Source: Xiphydria camelus
Lineage: Eukaryota > Arthropoda > Insecta > Hymenoptera > Xiphydriidae
NCBI GenBank assembly: GCA_963678675.1
Contig: OY783200.1
Location: forward strand, 2,926,501-2,990,500
Reading direction: 5' to 3'
DNA: 64,000 nucleotides
Shown here: piece by piece, positions 33,809-44,990 of the stretch
How the letters are laid out: each line of letters starts with the position of its first letter
Position numbering within the stretch: the stretch's first letter is position 1
The notes under the pieces: generated by a model
Database searches by the model: none
What the model saw: the letters and a program-made list of their open reading frames with translations, nothing else
What the model was told of the DNA's origin: nothing
Program-made: the position numbers and the translations under genes

Positions 33809-33988
33809 ATGAAGTTCCTCGCATTTTTCGTACTGGTGTTTACAATCTTGGCGATCAGCGGGCCCAGTTGGGCCTCAACTCCTTTGATTCCTAACCTTTG
33901 CAAGGATCATCACTGTCGAGTATGGGAAAAATGCATAGTAGCAAAAACCAGTTATGGCAAATACTATGCAAAATGCGTACCAGTCTAA
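33809..33988 (+). CDS. Small secreted four-cysteine peptide (59 aa), function unknown
   Basis: A single open exon runs from ATG 33809 to TAA. Residues 1-23 form a strong signal peptide (MKFLAFFVLVFTILAIS, then a small-residue cleavage site near WAS). The mature part is about 35 residues with cysteines spaced C-X4-C-X5-C-X13-C. It is rich in Lys and Tyr and has a CKDHHC start and a KCVPV end. The C-HHC-X5-C spacing resembles the first part of follistatin-type domains, but the peptide is too short to assign. It could be an antimicrobial, venom-type or other secreted peptide; the sequence does not decide. An upstream non-coding exon is possible. AATAAA follows at 34046. The AT-rich codon use differs from the GC-rich conserved genes. 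Confidence 0.65.
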   Translation: MKFLAFFVLVFTILAISGPSWASTPLIPNLCKDHHCRVWEKCIVAKTSYGKYYAKCVPV

Positions 33989-34045
33989 GGATGCCATATT
34001 GCATTCCATGAGTACCTTCCAATGGATAAAAATATGAAGAAAGAT

Positions 34046-34051
34046 AATAAA
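34046..34051 (+). terminator. Polyadenylation signal of the small secreted peptide gene
   Basis: AATAAA lies 58 bases after the stop. Confidence 0.5.
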
Positions 34052-34315
34052 ATTTATAAAATCTATTTCGTTGTGATTTTTTAAGCATTTTAACCTTCCA
34101 AAGCCCTAAAAGAAGCGGGGAGAAAATAATAGTTAATTCTGAAGTATTCATAAGGGTTGATTATACACTGAGCGTATAGAAATAATTTAGTTTAGGTTCG
34201 AATAGTTTTTATAAATTTGAGAATTTATTCAAGCACGGAATCACCATTACATGTAGAGTCATTCGAATTAAGCATGTGCAGTGGATAAGTATAGGCGGTT
34301 AAGTTTTCTGCGAGC

Positions 34316-37025
34316 ATACGAGTACAACGTGGCACGAAAATAACATTTTTAACTACTAATAAATTATGGGAAATGACAAAAACTATTTTAATTATTATCG
34401 CGTAGGATTCAATAACATTTATTTCTGCACGTGATACCGTTTCTCATCGTTGCGGTAACAATCGGAATAATTAATGTAAGTCTAACAAACAGTTCACAGT
34501 GTGCCAAAACGTTGTAAGGATCGAATCTTTCGAATGATCCGTATACCTCGCGCAGCGCTACTTACGCGGATCACACACACATTGTCTATATAATCCGCGA
34601 TAAATCGATTTCGATGACGAGGCAGAATAAAATTAAGAGGAAATCCTAATCATCTCGCATTATTCGCTTCTTTGAACTCTAGCGATTCCTTCAACAATCT
34701 CTCGGTTTTGCGCGATAGAATCGGAAATCCTCTGCATCCACGTGTGCCGGTGTACATTATCAAGATTTCGACCCGCGTCTTTGGCAACGCGGTGATGAGA
34801 AGCTTCTGCAGTTGAGACGTTGGCAAAACATCTATTGGCGGATCCGTCAGGTTCAGTAGCACCTTATTGTTTCCTACGCAGAAGAAAACGAGAAATTATA
34901 AATTTTCTAGCTGCAACGTCAAACAGCGGGCGAAATCGTGGAAATGAGATAGAACTAATAATGGCATAAGAAAAAGAAAATTTTGAAAATTGCTTTAAAA
35001 ACAAGTTTTAGTAGTGAAGATGCTTTTGACAAGATTGTTCAGCTTAGATTTCATATACGGAGCACAAGATGCAAAAGATTCGGAAAATTGGAACTACAAG
35101 GTCCTAAGTGGGATTTTTTTACTGATAATGTATTCTAATTTCCTCCGTTAAAATCTTTGACGACTTTTTAGTATTTCACAAATGATGAACAAATTCGAAA
35201 AATTTACGAGAGAAACGACGACTAGTGCACATTTAATTTTATTCAATACTTTCATAGTTTCATCCATTGTACAATGGGGATTGAAACCTATCAGGTTGTA
35301 CTTCGAATCTGAAAAACTTACCCTCTTCTTCTATATCCTCGATCAACTCGAAGCAGGGAACTGGTTCTAACACCGGTATAAAATAGCCCCTGACCTTTTT
35401 GTTCATCCGGTTGTTCTCATTAATGGTTTCTTTCACAATCATCAACATCCTCCGCTTGAAACCCCAGACGAAGTGCGTTAAGTTATTTGATAACTTCGTG
35501 ACGCCACCGAGAATCATGTTGTTCGTCATGGCAAATTCCGATATATAATACGGTATTATCAGTAGCGTTTTGATATTTTTGCAGTTCGCCAAGCATTTGT
35601 CGAAGCCGTTCATCACGTGGAAGTGGATTAGTTCCAATTGACTCAAATTTCCCAGCTTCGACACGCCCTCGAGTATGTCGCACGTGTAGCACGAGCTTGG
35701 TCCTTTCTCCAGCCTCAGACGTTTCAAATTGTGCAATTTCGGCAGCACCCGCGTGCCGAATTCTTTCGGGAAGTCGGAACACTCTCCGAGTTCAAGCGTT
35801 TCCAAGTTTGTTAACGATCCTAACATATCGATTCTCCTCTTGCCGAGTTCTTTCACGTTCAACACACTCTGTAAGGAGAAGAGCAAAGAATGTTAATTGT
35901 GGAATAACGGATAAACGGTATTCATTTAGATTTAATTCAAATGTATCCATTCATTTGAACCATTTTCATTAATTCGAAAACTATTTAATCATAACATTGA
36001 TAGATGAAAAATATTTGGCGCTGGAAGAAGAAAAGAATAGAAGGTATGCTGCGAATCGATAAAGATTTATCATGTTATTTCTAATATCGAAATAATAATG
36101 CATGCAACGAATTGACTAGCTCGTCAAATTGACCTTCATAATATTGCAAACGATATCTCCAACCAGATATCCTGACTTCATTACTGCCATATTACGATAA
36201 CAGTTTGAAATTTTTGCAAGGTTTTTTTTCGGCTTTGAATTCAAAGCAACTGAATTAGTACTTTCCAAATGACGTCTTACCAAATGAGTTAACACAGTCA
36301 GCGTCAGTAAAGGCGAGAAATCTCCCTCCAAGTATATCCAGTTTGACGTCCCGAATTTTAGCTCCTGACAGCGTTTCAGATTTCCGACGGACTCCAAATT
36401 TAAAAAAGAATCTTGCTTTATCAACATTGCATTCAACACCTCTAACTGCCGGCAGTTCTTCATTACTTCCTCGACGAGGGCCAGAGGACACCGGCCCAGC
36501 TCCAGCTTAACGAGACTCTTAACCCTCTGTATTACGGAAACGAATTTGTTCCAGCCATTGAACTTCTTCGAGACCCGCATTTCCTTCATATCCAAGTGTT
36601 GCGTGCCGCGCCTGTCCAACGCCCCCGCGAATCTGGCCCAATCGGTTATCCTGCACCTGTCCTTTATCCGCACCGTTTTCCACAGCGAGGGATGCACAGC
36701 GAGATCACTCCACATTCTGCATACTCTCGTCACTCGCAGCAGGTCCTGAACGTTGAGATACTTGAAAATCCGCAACAAGGCGTTACTATCGGAAAACGTA
36801 AAGTATTGTCTCCTGCAATCCAAAGACACACGTCCTGAGTACCGAACGAAGTTTTGAAAGTTGACATCGCGAACATCTACGCGTCACTCCAGTATTCGCA
36901 TTATTATTACGAACATTATCATTTCTCTTTTAAAACTATCTATATATATATACGCATCGATTTATCCCCTCACGTACAAGAGACCCTGCAGTTCCGCCAC
37001 TATTCTTTTAAGCAGTGGATCTAAT
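34316..37025. repeat. Segmental duplication unit, copy A
   Basis: About 2.7 kb that matches 42137-45003 in the same orientation. It includes the F-box gene, its introns and the non-coding 3' flank (for example CACGTGATACCGTTTCTCAT occurs in both). Alignment is interrupted by small indels. Outside the limits the two loci diverge. Confidence 0.7.
34650..36876 (-). CDS. F-box/leucine-rich-repeat protein, copy A (uses upstream leader exons or is 5' partial)
   Basis: F-box proteins recruit substrates to SCF ubiquitin ligases through Skp1. Exons 36876-36281, 35868-35322 and 34873-34650. The F-box covers LLRIFKYLNVQDLLRVTRVC and the next WSDLAVHPSLWKTV. Leucine-rich repeats follow (LVKLELGRCPLALVEEV; LETLELGECSDFPKEFG; NLSQLELIHFH). 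The first exon enters in phase 1, so an upstream exon is needed. The leader exons at 40023-39522 fit and would give 508 codons in one frame. Against copy C it lacks about eight codons before the F-box (after LDCR). It also has a one-base deletion in the last exon, after VEIL, which shifts the frame and extends the C-terminus to LEFKEANNAR. It is probably expressed but possibly decaying. Confidence 0.75.
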
Positions 37026-37339
37026 TGGCGCGTTTTCAAAGTTCCGCACCACATGTACGGATTCTATACGTGAGAGGGTTGGATTCAAGTGGGATATGAT
37101 AAAGTAATCGACCATAACATTGAACTTGAGTCCCTTACGACGTCTATTTTGACATTTTCGATCGGATAACACATAGCAACTTTCTTCGATTACTTCTCTT
37201 TCTCTGCACTAATGACTACGTATACTAATCCTTTCCTTTTTTCGAAGGATTTGTAAAGGGCAAATGTACACTTCCGGGGACATTTTACAAGCTTCTTGAA
37301 TTGTTTACGACCAATGACAGTACGAAAGAGATAAATAGA

Positions 37340-37368
37340 GGGGAAGAAGAAGAAGAAGAAGAAGAAGC
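37340..37368. repeat. GAA trinucleotide microsatellite
   Basis: About nine GAA units follow a GGGGAA run, at the end of the LINE remnant region. Confidence 0.7.
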
Positions 37369-38404
37369 GTTTATTAGACTCTATAGGGGGCAAGCCCTCT
37401 AGAGCGAACGAAGAAAGACACAAACAGATAACTATAAAGATAAATAAGTAAGTAACAAATGAGTAAACGAGTAAATTAACAAGTAAATAAAGAAAGCAAA
37501 GAAAGTAAATATAAAGATAAATAAGTAAGTGACAAATGAGTAAGCAAGTAAATTAACAAGTAAATAAACAATATAAATAAATAAACAAAGTAAGCATGTA
37601 AGAAAGCAAGTGAGCTAGAAAATAAGTAAACTGGAGGAACACCTAGCAAGACAAAATAAAATAAAGTAGAAAGCAAGCCATAATAAAGAAAGCCTAAACA
37701 CATAGGTAATCATCGAAAGAAAATAAGAAACGCCAAAGAACATAAGAAGAAACGTTGTGAAGAAAAGACCTAACTAAATAATCAATTGATCCTCGGATAT
37801 GAGCCAACGAAAGAGTTTATTTTTAAAGGCGGGGACAGGCGTAGCCTCTCTAATATCAGCCGGGGGCGAGTTCCAAAGAGCGAAAGCGGCGACTACATAC
37901 AAAGTAATTCTGGAAAATCGCAGTGCGACACGCGGGGACAAGCAAGTTGGACACGGGCTCTCGTGTATCGTGAAGCCGTGTCTCAGCACGCGAGCATGAA
38001 ACATTTCTGCTAAGTATACGGGCTCACCAGAAGAACGCGCAGAGAAATAAAGAGAGCCAGTGTGATATAAGCGTCGTTTTCTGAAATCAAGCCAATGTCG
38101 GCTACGTAGGTGAGGCGTAATGTGATCGTACCGACGAATACCTAAGATGAAACGGACGCACATATTCATGGCCCTCCTGCACCTTGATATTCGGTTCATT
38201 GGTAATGTCCCCGAACAGTGCACCGCAGTAATGTAAGCGAGGGAAAACAAGAGCCACTACAAGTCTCCTACGAAGGTTGATAGGCAAGAAATCGCGATCT
38301 CTCCTTAATTGGATCATTCCAGGATAGCGTCCTACTAAACAGAGAGTAGGGGACAGCCACACTGCCAACCACAACCTTAGGCAGAAAATCGAAGTCAATA
38401 GCAT
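37369..38404 (-). mobile_element. Jockey-type LINE remnant (reverse transcriptase C-terminal part)
   Basis: On the minus strand, overlapping frames 38404-38102 and 38250-37774 give a retroposon tail: RRRLVVALVFPRLHYCGALF, then after a frameshift MNMCVRFILGIRRYDHITPH and FALWNSPPADIREA. This order is typical of the end of jockey/CR1-like reverse transcriptases. Downstream is a tandem AT-rich tail (AAGATAAATAAGTAAGTAAC, twice, 37437-37570). The element is 5' truncated and frameshifted, so inactive. Its upstream edge abuts the broken end of F-box copy B. Confidence 0.7.
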
Positions 38405-38430
38405 TAATATAGATATAGAGAGATTGATAG

Positions 38431-39043
38431 ATGAAAAGCCGAGAGATCTCCCTCCAAGGACATTCCGTTTATCGCCTTCAATTTTAGCTCAACAGCGTAT
38501 CAGATTTCCGATGGACATCAAATTAAAAAAAAGCGTTGCACTCTATCTACCTCCTTGCCATCGACACCTTCAACTGCGGGCAGCTCTCGATTATTTGGTT
38601 GACGACGGTTCCATAGCACCAGCACAGCTCCAGCTTAACGAGGCTCGTAAGCGTCGGTATTACGGACAAGAATTTCTTCCAAGTAACGTCGTTCCCCGCC
38701 GACGCGACCAGCATCTCCCTCATATCCAAGCGTTGCGTGCCGCGCCTCCTCAACGTCACCGCGAATCCGTTCCAATCGGTCACCTCGTACCTATCCCTCA
38801 GACGCACCGTTTTCCACAGCGAGGGATGCACAGAGACATCACTCCATATTTTACATACTCTGGCCGCTCGCAGCAGGTCCTTAACTTTGAGATACTTGAA
38901 AATCCGCAACAGGGTGTAGTAATCGGAGAATACAAAGTGTTGCCACTGTTCAGCCTCTGTCTGAAATTGTCGTATCCTGCAATCCAAAGGAACATTTCTT
39001 GAGTGCCGAACGAAATTTTGAAAGTTGACATCGCGAGCATCCC
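38431..39043 (-). pseudogene. F-box/LRR copy B, truncated pseudogene exon
   Basis: It is homologous to the first large exon of copies A and C. It has the same acceptor context (GCGTAG), DARDVNFQNFVRHSRNV, the F-box LLRIFKYLKVKDLLRAARVC and a first leucine-rich repeat. The frame stops at 38547 (after CPQLKVSMARR), where A and C continue. Similarity to the other copies goes on out of frame to about 38431, then stops at the LINE remnant. No donor or downstream LRR exons remain. Used as a terminal exon after the leader exons, it would encode an F-box protein with almost no LRR domain. Confidence 0.65.
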
Positions 39044-39521
39044 CTACGCGCCCCTCCAGTATTGGCGTTATTACTACGAACATTAACATTTCTCTTTAAA
39101 AACAGTCTATATACGCATCGATTTATCCCCTCGCGTACAAAAGACCCTGTTCCGCCATTATTCCTTTAAATTGTCAACAGCTACACGCTTTACCCTAACG
39201 CTTGAGAAAATAAAAGGTAATGATTTGCAAGTAATAACGAACTCCAAACGCAAATTGACTCGTCGAAGAGCATCAACATGCGGTTCTATATTTGAAGTGG
39301 CGTTTATATTTTTGCTTCGCCCGAATCGAAGCTAGTATTGCAACATGCTTTGCCAGACTCTTCATTATACTAGATTAGTATAGGATTAAATTGGGCAAAA
39401 ATTCGTATATCTACATCAGAATATCAACTTTACCGATCATCAACCATACTAGTTTTTCTAACTATGTAGAGAATATAGAGAAAATTTGTAAAAGAAAAAA
39501 CTTACTCCAAAGCCCTCTCAC

Positions 39522-40023
39522 GGTCAGCGGGTGGAGATTTTTCCTCCGGCGGCGATTGACTGCGCCGTCCTGGGGCCGGAGAGCTGCACTGGGGTGATAA
39601 CATCTCACTCTCGTCCGGCGGTGATTTCGTTTCTGCTGTGCGAATTTCAAATAAGTATCGCGACAACGATATTTTTCTAATACCGTCTTTGTGCAACGAG
39701 AATTTAGACTTTCAGGCTTTTGTAAATGTTTGCTTTTCCCCCCGTTTTTCGGTATTTTTAAAAATATTTTAATCTTGGATTTTACATAAAAACCCCCAAA
39801 AATGTGATTTACCCATAAGACTGCGTTATTTCCTAATTGTTATCATACCAAACGATCAATCGACCACAAATTGCACAAGGAGGTTTCTATTGATGTTAAC
39901 TTGCATAACAAAATTATTTCATATGTAACGGATATGCACTTAGGTGAAAACGAACGGCAAATTGAAAGACTTACTACCTGAGTGTGGTGGACTTGACTGG
40001 ACACTCTGTGCTGGACGCGACAT
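39522..40023 (-). CDS. Leader exons of an F-box/LRR transcript (N-terminal Ser/Pro-rich part)
   Basis: ATG 40023 opens MSRPAQSVQSSPPHS to donor G|GTAGTA (exon 40023-39978). The next exon, 39632-39522, reads Ser/Pro/Glu-rich sequence (SPPDESEMLSPQ, SPPEEKSPPAD) and ends C|GTGAGA in phase 1. That phase fits the acceptors of copy B (39043) and copy A (36876). Joined to A the whole frame is open for 508 codons. A second donor GGA|GTAAGT lies 18 bases further but is in the wrong phase. The Ser/Pro-rich region before an F-box is plausible as a regulatory tail. The assignment is inferred from phase only. Confidence 0.55.
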
Positions 40024-40211
40024 TACTCACTTCGTTACGAACGCACACTGAATAACGCGCATTCGGTTGCGGCATGTATATCTTACATTTCACAGTAACT
40101 GCAAGATAGTGGGGAAAGCGTGGTCCGACTGGCTAGGGAGAGAATGACATTAGAACAAGGGGTGGCGTTGAGCATTTTCCGCGTCCCGGTTCTAGCGGGC
40201 AAGGGTACCGT

Positions 40212-40735
40212 TGCTCATCCTTGGCCATAAAGAGGAGTTAGACTACGCGGAATGGTGAAGCAACCCGAGGCCTCTATACCTGATAGGTCAGGTATTAGGT
40301 TTACCCGAACGGTCATCTATTGAATCCGTCATTTCTCCCCTTTACAAAACTGACTTAGCGCACCACATACAGCGGTCCCTCTATAACTCGCGCGTTCCGG
40401 GGCCGTAGATTCGCAGAGTGCTGAGTTAGAGAAGCATTGCTTCAGCCCCCACTCACCTCAATAAATGAGTGGCAAAAGAAAGAGACAGCGCGATTTTTAG
40501 ACAGAGAACACATGATAAGTTGCGCGAGTAATAGAGGGACCGCTGTAATATTATAGCGGTATTTATTAGAGTGGCCACTGCGGGGGATGGCTTATTCCGA
40601 TCCGACCGGCAATCGGTCTTCCGAGTAGGATGTGGGATTGTAAATACATTTGCAACCTTTGTTCGCCGAAACGTACCGCCTCGTTATTGTGTTCGATGAC
40701 GAGCTTGACTCTAGATTAGAACGATGCTTAGATCG
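40212..40735. repeat. Dispersed repeat T6 copy 1 (interrupted)
   Basis: It shares CTACGCGGAATGGTGAAGC, CAGGTATTAGGTTT, GTCATCTATTGAAT and CGTCATTTCTCCC with 61973-62275. After the MITE at 40370-40545 the similarity resumes (ATAGCGGTATTTATT, then CTTATTCCGA and GCATTTGC-like blocks). The 61973 copy lacks the MITE. Confidence 0.6.
40370..40545. mobile_element. Pogo/Tc1-like MITE with TA target site
   Basis: CAGCGGTCCCTCTATAACTC at the left and its inverse AATAGAGGGACCGCTG at the right give 23-bp terminal repeats with about one mismatch, each flanked by TA. It is 176 bp long and inserted in repeat T6. Confidence 0.65.
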
Positions 40736-40926
40736 CGATGATACTGAGCAGTAGGAATCGGTATGTAGAATTATCGTAATGGGTATTCTGGGAAACGTCT
40801 CATTACGACTCGTCTGGTAATTATTTTACATAACATAACATTCAGCTGCGAAAAATCACTGCGGCGGAGAAACCGTCCGTAGCGGTTGTTGCGGTATAAC
40901 TATGGATTTATACATATATATATATA

Positions 40927-41383
40927 CAGTAGTCCCTCGATTTGCAGGAAAGCTCGGGGGATATTTCCGTAGAATCGAATTCATTAAAGCGTGAAGAAAA
41001 GTAGCAGGGGTTCCGACCATCGGTACCTCAACAGTGTCGTATCAATGAACTGATTGTGAGTGACCAAGTCTTTCCAAGTATCCTACATATTCACCACTCT
41101 TCTTCTTCGCGATAATGTCTTTCTTTAATTTATAAGTCAGACGCGATTACTTATTTTTCTTCCCGACATCGTGTTCATACTTCAAAGTTTCAACGAAAAC
41201 TGACTAACATTTTCTTCCATCTGCTTGTCAGTAAGGAATAGGTACAGCATTGCGCTATGGAAAAGTGTAAATTACGGGACTCTCGACCGTCTACATACCT
41301 CGGAAGGTCCGGAACGTGCCTTTCGACCGTTACGCTTCATTACAGTCCACGAAATCGAATTCCTGCAAATCGAGGGGCTGCTG
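40927..41383. mobile_element. Pogo/Tigger-like non-autonomous element
   Basis: CAGTAGTCCCTCGATTTGCA at the left and the inverse of TGCAAATCGAGGGGCTGCTG at the right give about 24-bp terminal repeats, flanked by TA. It is 457 bp long with no transposase. Confidence 0.6.
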
Positions 41384-42536
41384 TATTATTCGTATGAGTA
41401 GTCAAGAAGAATGAGCTCCTTTTACCAAAATGAAGTCTCGAACAAACTCAAATGTCGGTGGTAATGTGTTTATTTTTTTCAAATGAACTTCATATTTTCA
41501 CTTCAATGCACAACGAAAAAGTAACAGGGTAAACGAGGCATTTATTGTAACATGCAATCCGTTCCCCTCAATACACGCCAGCGTAGCGGGTTGCATATCG
41601 GTTGACGCCTCCGATCCGCTGCAGGCGCCGGCGGATAAGCGATACACATAACTTGCGTTATTTACGAGCTATAAATATTAACTTGATTCTTTTATATGGA
41701 ACACATTTTTATTCGTATAAAAGTTGTAGAGTTGAGACTAACGAAAAAAAGCTCAGGTGAAAATAAGACTGAATACTGCATGAAAATAAACTGTACTATC
41801 GCTCTGACTTGTAATTGGAACTTAATCGCACGCAGTATAAATTACTCTTGTACTTTGAGTGACGATATTTTACAAATAGATGGATATTTCATCTTACGCG
41901 TAACTTTTTTGATAATTTCAACAAGCTCTATAACTTTTATAAGAAGAAGAATGCCGAGTTCCATTTTGTAAAATTGAAGATGACCTTTGTATTTCGTCGA
42001 TAATACGTGCTATAAAAAATGTGCTATGTGCGTCGCGCGTCCCCTCCTATATACCAAATGACTTTGGTCGAAACACTTTTCGTAAAACGACGAATATTGA
42101 AAATAAACGATATGAACGACAGGAAAAGCGATACTCCGTATACGAATACAACGCGGCACGAATAACATTTTTAACTGCTAATAAATTATGGGAAATGACA
42201 AAAACTATTTAAATTATTATCGCGTAGGATTCAATAACAATTATTTCTGCACGTGATACCGTTTCTCATCGTTGCGGTAACAATCGGAATAATTAATGCA
42301 AGTCTAACAAACCGTTCACAGTGTGCCAAAACGTTGTAAGGATCGAATCTTTCGAATGATTCGTACAGCTCGCACAGCGCTACTTACGCGGATCACATAC
42401 ATTGTCTATATGATCCGCGATAAATCGGGAATATAAATTTCGATGACGAGGCAGAATAAAATTAAGAGAAAATCCTAATCATCTAGCATTGTTCGGTTCT
42501 TTGAACTCTTTAGCGATTACTTCAACTATCTCTCGG

Positions 42537-44816
42537 TTACTGCGTGATGGAATCTGAAATCCTCTGCTTCCACGTGGCGCTGGAGGGAATTTTCAAGATT
42601 TCGACCCGCGTCTTTGGCAACGCGGTGAGGAGAAGCTTCTGCAGTTGAGGCAATAGCAAAATCTTCGCTCGCCATTGCGTCAGGTTCTGTAGCACCATGT
42701 CGTCTCCTACGCAGGAGAAAACGAGAAATTATAAATTTCCTAGTTGAAACGTCCAACAGCGGGCGAAATCGTGGAAATGAGATGAAACTAATTATTATGG
42801 CATAAGAAAAAGAGAATTTTGAAAATTGCTTTAAATTTAACAAGTTCTAGTAGTAAAGAATATAGTGAAGTTACTTTTGAAAAGATCTTTCAGCTTAGAT
42901 TTTTCATATACGGAGTACAAGATGCAAACGATTCGAAAAATTGGAACTACAAGGTCCTAAGTGGGATTTTTTTACTGATCATCAATTCTAATTACCTCCG
43001 TTAAAATCGTTGACGGCTTTTTAGTATATCACAAATGATGGACAAATTGGAAAAATTTACGAGAGAAACGACGACTAGTGAACATTTAATTTTATTCAGT
43101 ACTTTCATAGTTTCATCCATTGTGCAATGGGGATTGAAACCTATCAGGTTGTACTTCGAATCTAAAAAAATTACCCTTTAAACTATCCTTTTCTTCTATA
43201 TCCTCGATCAACTTCAAGCAGGGAACTGGTTTAGACAACAGTATAAAATCGTCCGTGACCTGTTTGTTCTTATCAACCGCGATCTGGTTGATCTTATTAA
43301 CAATGAATATCGCTAGCCTCAATACCCTCCGCGTGAAACCCCAGACGAAGTGTGTTAAGTTATTCGATAACTCCGTGACGCCGCCGAGAACCATGTTGTT
43401 CATCACGCGATATTCCACCGATATATTACTCGGTATTATCAGTAGCCTTTTGATATTTTTGCAGTTCGCCAAGCATTGGTCGAAGCCGTTCTTCACGTGG
43501 AAGTCGATTAATTCCAATTGACTCAAATTTTCCAGCTTCGACACGCCCTCGAGTATGTCGAACGTGCAGCACGAGCCTTCTCCTTTCTCCAGCCTCAGAC
43601 GTTTCAAATTGTGCAATTTCAGCAGCACCCGAGTGCCGAATTCTTTCGGGAAGTCGGAACACTCTCCGAGTTCAAGCGTTTCCAAGTTTGTTAACGATTC
43701 TAACGTATCGATTCTCCCCTTGCCGAGTTCGTTCACGTTCAACACACTCTGTAAGGAGAAGAGCAAAGAATGTTAATTGTCGAATAACGGATAAACGATA
43801 TTTATTTATATTTAATTCAAATTTATCCATTCATTCGATCTATTTTCATTAATCCGAAAACTATTTAATCTTAAAATTGATAGATGAAAAATACTTGGCG
43901 CTGGAAGAAGAAAAGAATAGAAGGTATGCTGCGAATCGATAAAGATTTATCATGTTATTTCTAATATCGAAATAATAATACATGCAACGAATTGGCTGGC
44001 TCGTTAAATTGACCTTCATAATATTGCAAATGAAAGCAGATATCTCGAACCAGATATCCTGACTTCATGACTGCCATATTACGATAACAGTTTGAAATAT
44101 TTGCAAGATTATTTTCGGCTTTGAATCTAAGGCAACTGAATTAGTACGTTCCAAATGACACCTTACCAAATGAGTTAACTGAGTCAGCGTCTGCAAAGGC
44201 AAGAGATCTTGTCCCGTCAAGGACATAATCTGGCATACCGCCCTCAATTTTAGCTCCTTACAGCGTTTCAGATTTCCGACGGACTTCAAATTCAATTTCA
44301 TAGTGTTGCACTTTATCGACATTGCACTCAACACCTCTATCTGCGGGCAGTGCTTTGTTACATCTTCGACGGCGGTCGGAAGACAGCAGCACAGCTCCAG
44401 CTTAACAAGACTCGTAACCCTCTTTATTCTTCGCGAGAATCTTATCCAGAAATATAAATTGCTCGTGTGCGTCTCTTTGGCAACCAGCATCTTCCTCAGA
44501 TCCAAGTGTTGCGTGCCGCACCTGTTCAGCGCCTCCGCGAATCCGTCCCAATCGGTTATCCTGCACCTACCCTTCATCCGCACCGTCTTCCACAGCGAGG
44601 GATCTACGACGAGATCACGCCACATTCTACACACTCTCGCCGCTTGCAGCAGGTCATAAACGTTGAGATACTCGAAAATCCGCAACAAGGCGTAGTAATC
44701 GGAAAACATAAAGTATTGCTGCTGTTCAGCCTCTGCCTGAAATTGTCGCATCCTGCAATCCAAAGGGACATTTCTTGAGTACCGGATGAAATTTTGAAAG
44801 TTGACATCGCGAACAT
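42537..44816 (-). CDS. F-box/leucine-rich-repeat protein, copy C
   Basis: Likely substrate-recognition subunit of an SCF ubiquitin ligase. Exons 44816-44167, 43748-43175 and 42706-42537, all in phase. The first in-frame Met is at 44751 (MRQFQAEAEQQQYF), giving 442 aa. If the acceptor at 44816 is used instead, an upstream exon must supply the start. The F-box is LLRIFEYLNVYDLLQAARVC then WRDLVVDPSLWKTV. Leucine-rich repeats follow: TSLVKLELCCCLP, LETLELGECSDFP, NLSQLELIDFH, and LPQLQKLLLTALP near the end. The stop is TAA 42539-42537. It is the most intact of the three copies, with the full FQAEAEQ stretch and no frameshift. It lies head-to-head with RpS16, about 0.6 kb away. No leader exon like that at 40023 was found upstream. 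Confidence 0.8.
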
Positions 44817-44952
44817 CTACGCGCCACTCCAGTAAGTATTCGAATTTGTACTACGAACATTATCATTTCTCTTTAGAAACAGTCTTCGCGTCGATTTATC
44901 CCCTCACGTACAAGAGACCCTGTTCCGCCACGATTCCTTTAAGCAGTGGATC

Positions 44953-44990
44953 CACGGATGTGACAAAAGAAACATCTTGTCACATCCGTG
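44953..44990. mobile_element. 38-bp minimal inverted-repeat insertion with 8-bp target duplication
   Basis: CACGGATGTGAC at the left and GTCACATCCGTG at the right are perfect 12-bp inverted repeats around 14 bases. AGTGGATC precedes (44945-44952) and follows (44991-44998). The paralogous site in copy A (37014-37021) has a single AGTGGATC and no insert. An 8-bp duplication is the hAT-type length. Confidence 0.75.

Larger units (their letters stand above)
40030..42136. other. Intergenic region upstream of the F-box leader exons
   Basis: It contains a dispersed repeat (40212-40735) with a nested pogo-like MITE, and a second pogo-like element (40927-41383). Both are listed separately. The open frame 41696-41971 has no family signal. 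The rest is AT-rich with no supported feature. Confidence 0.4.

Noticed and set aside
41696..41971. 91-residue plus-strand open frame
   Set aside because: AT-rich, no family signal or signal peptide, and no promoter or polyadenylation context.
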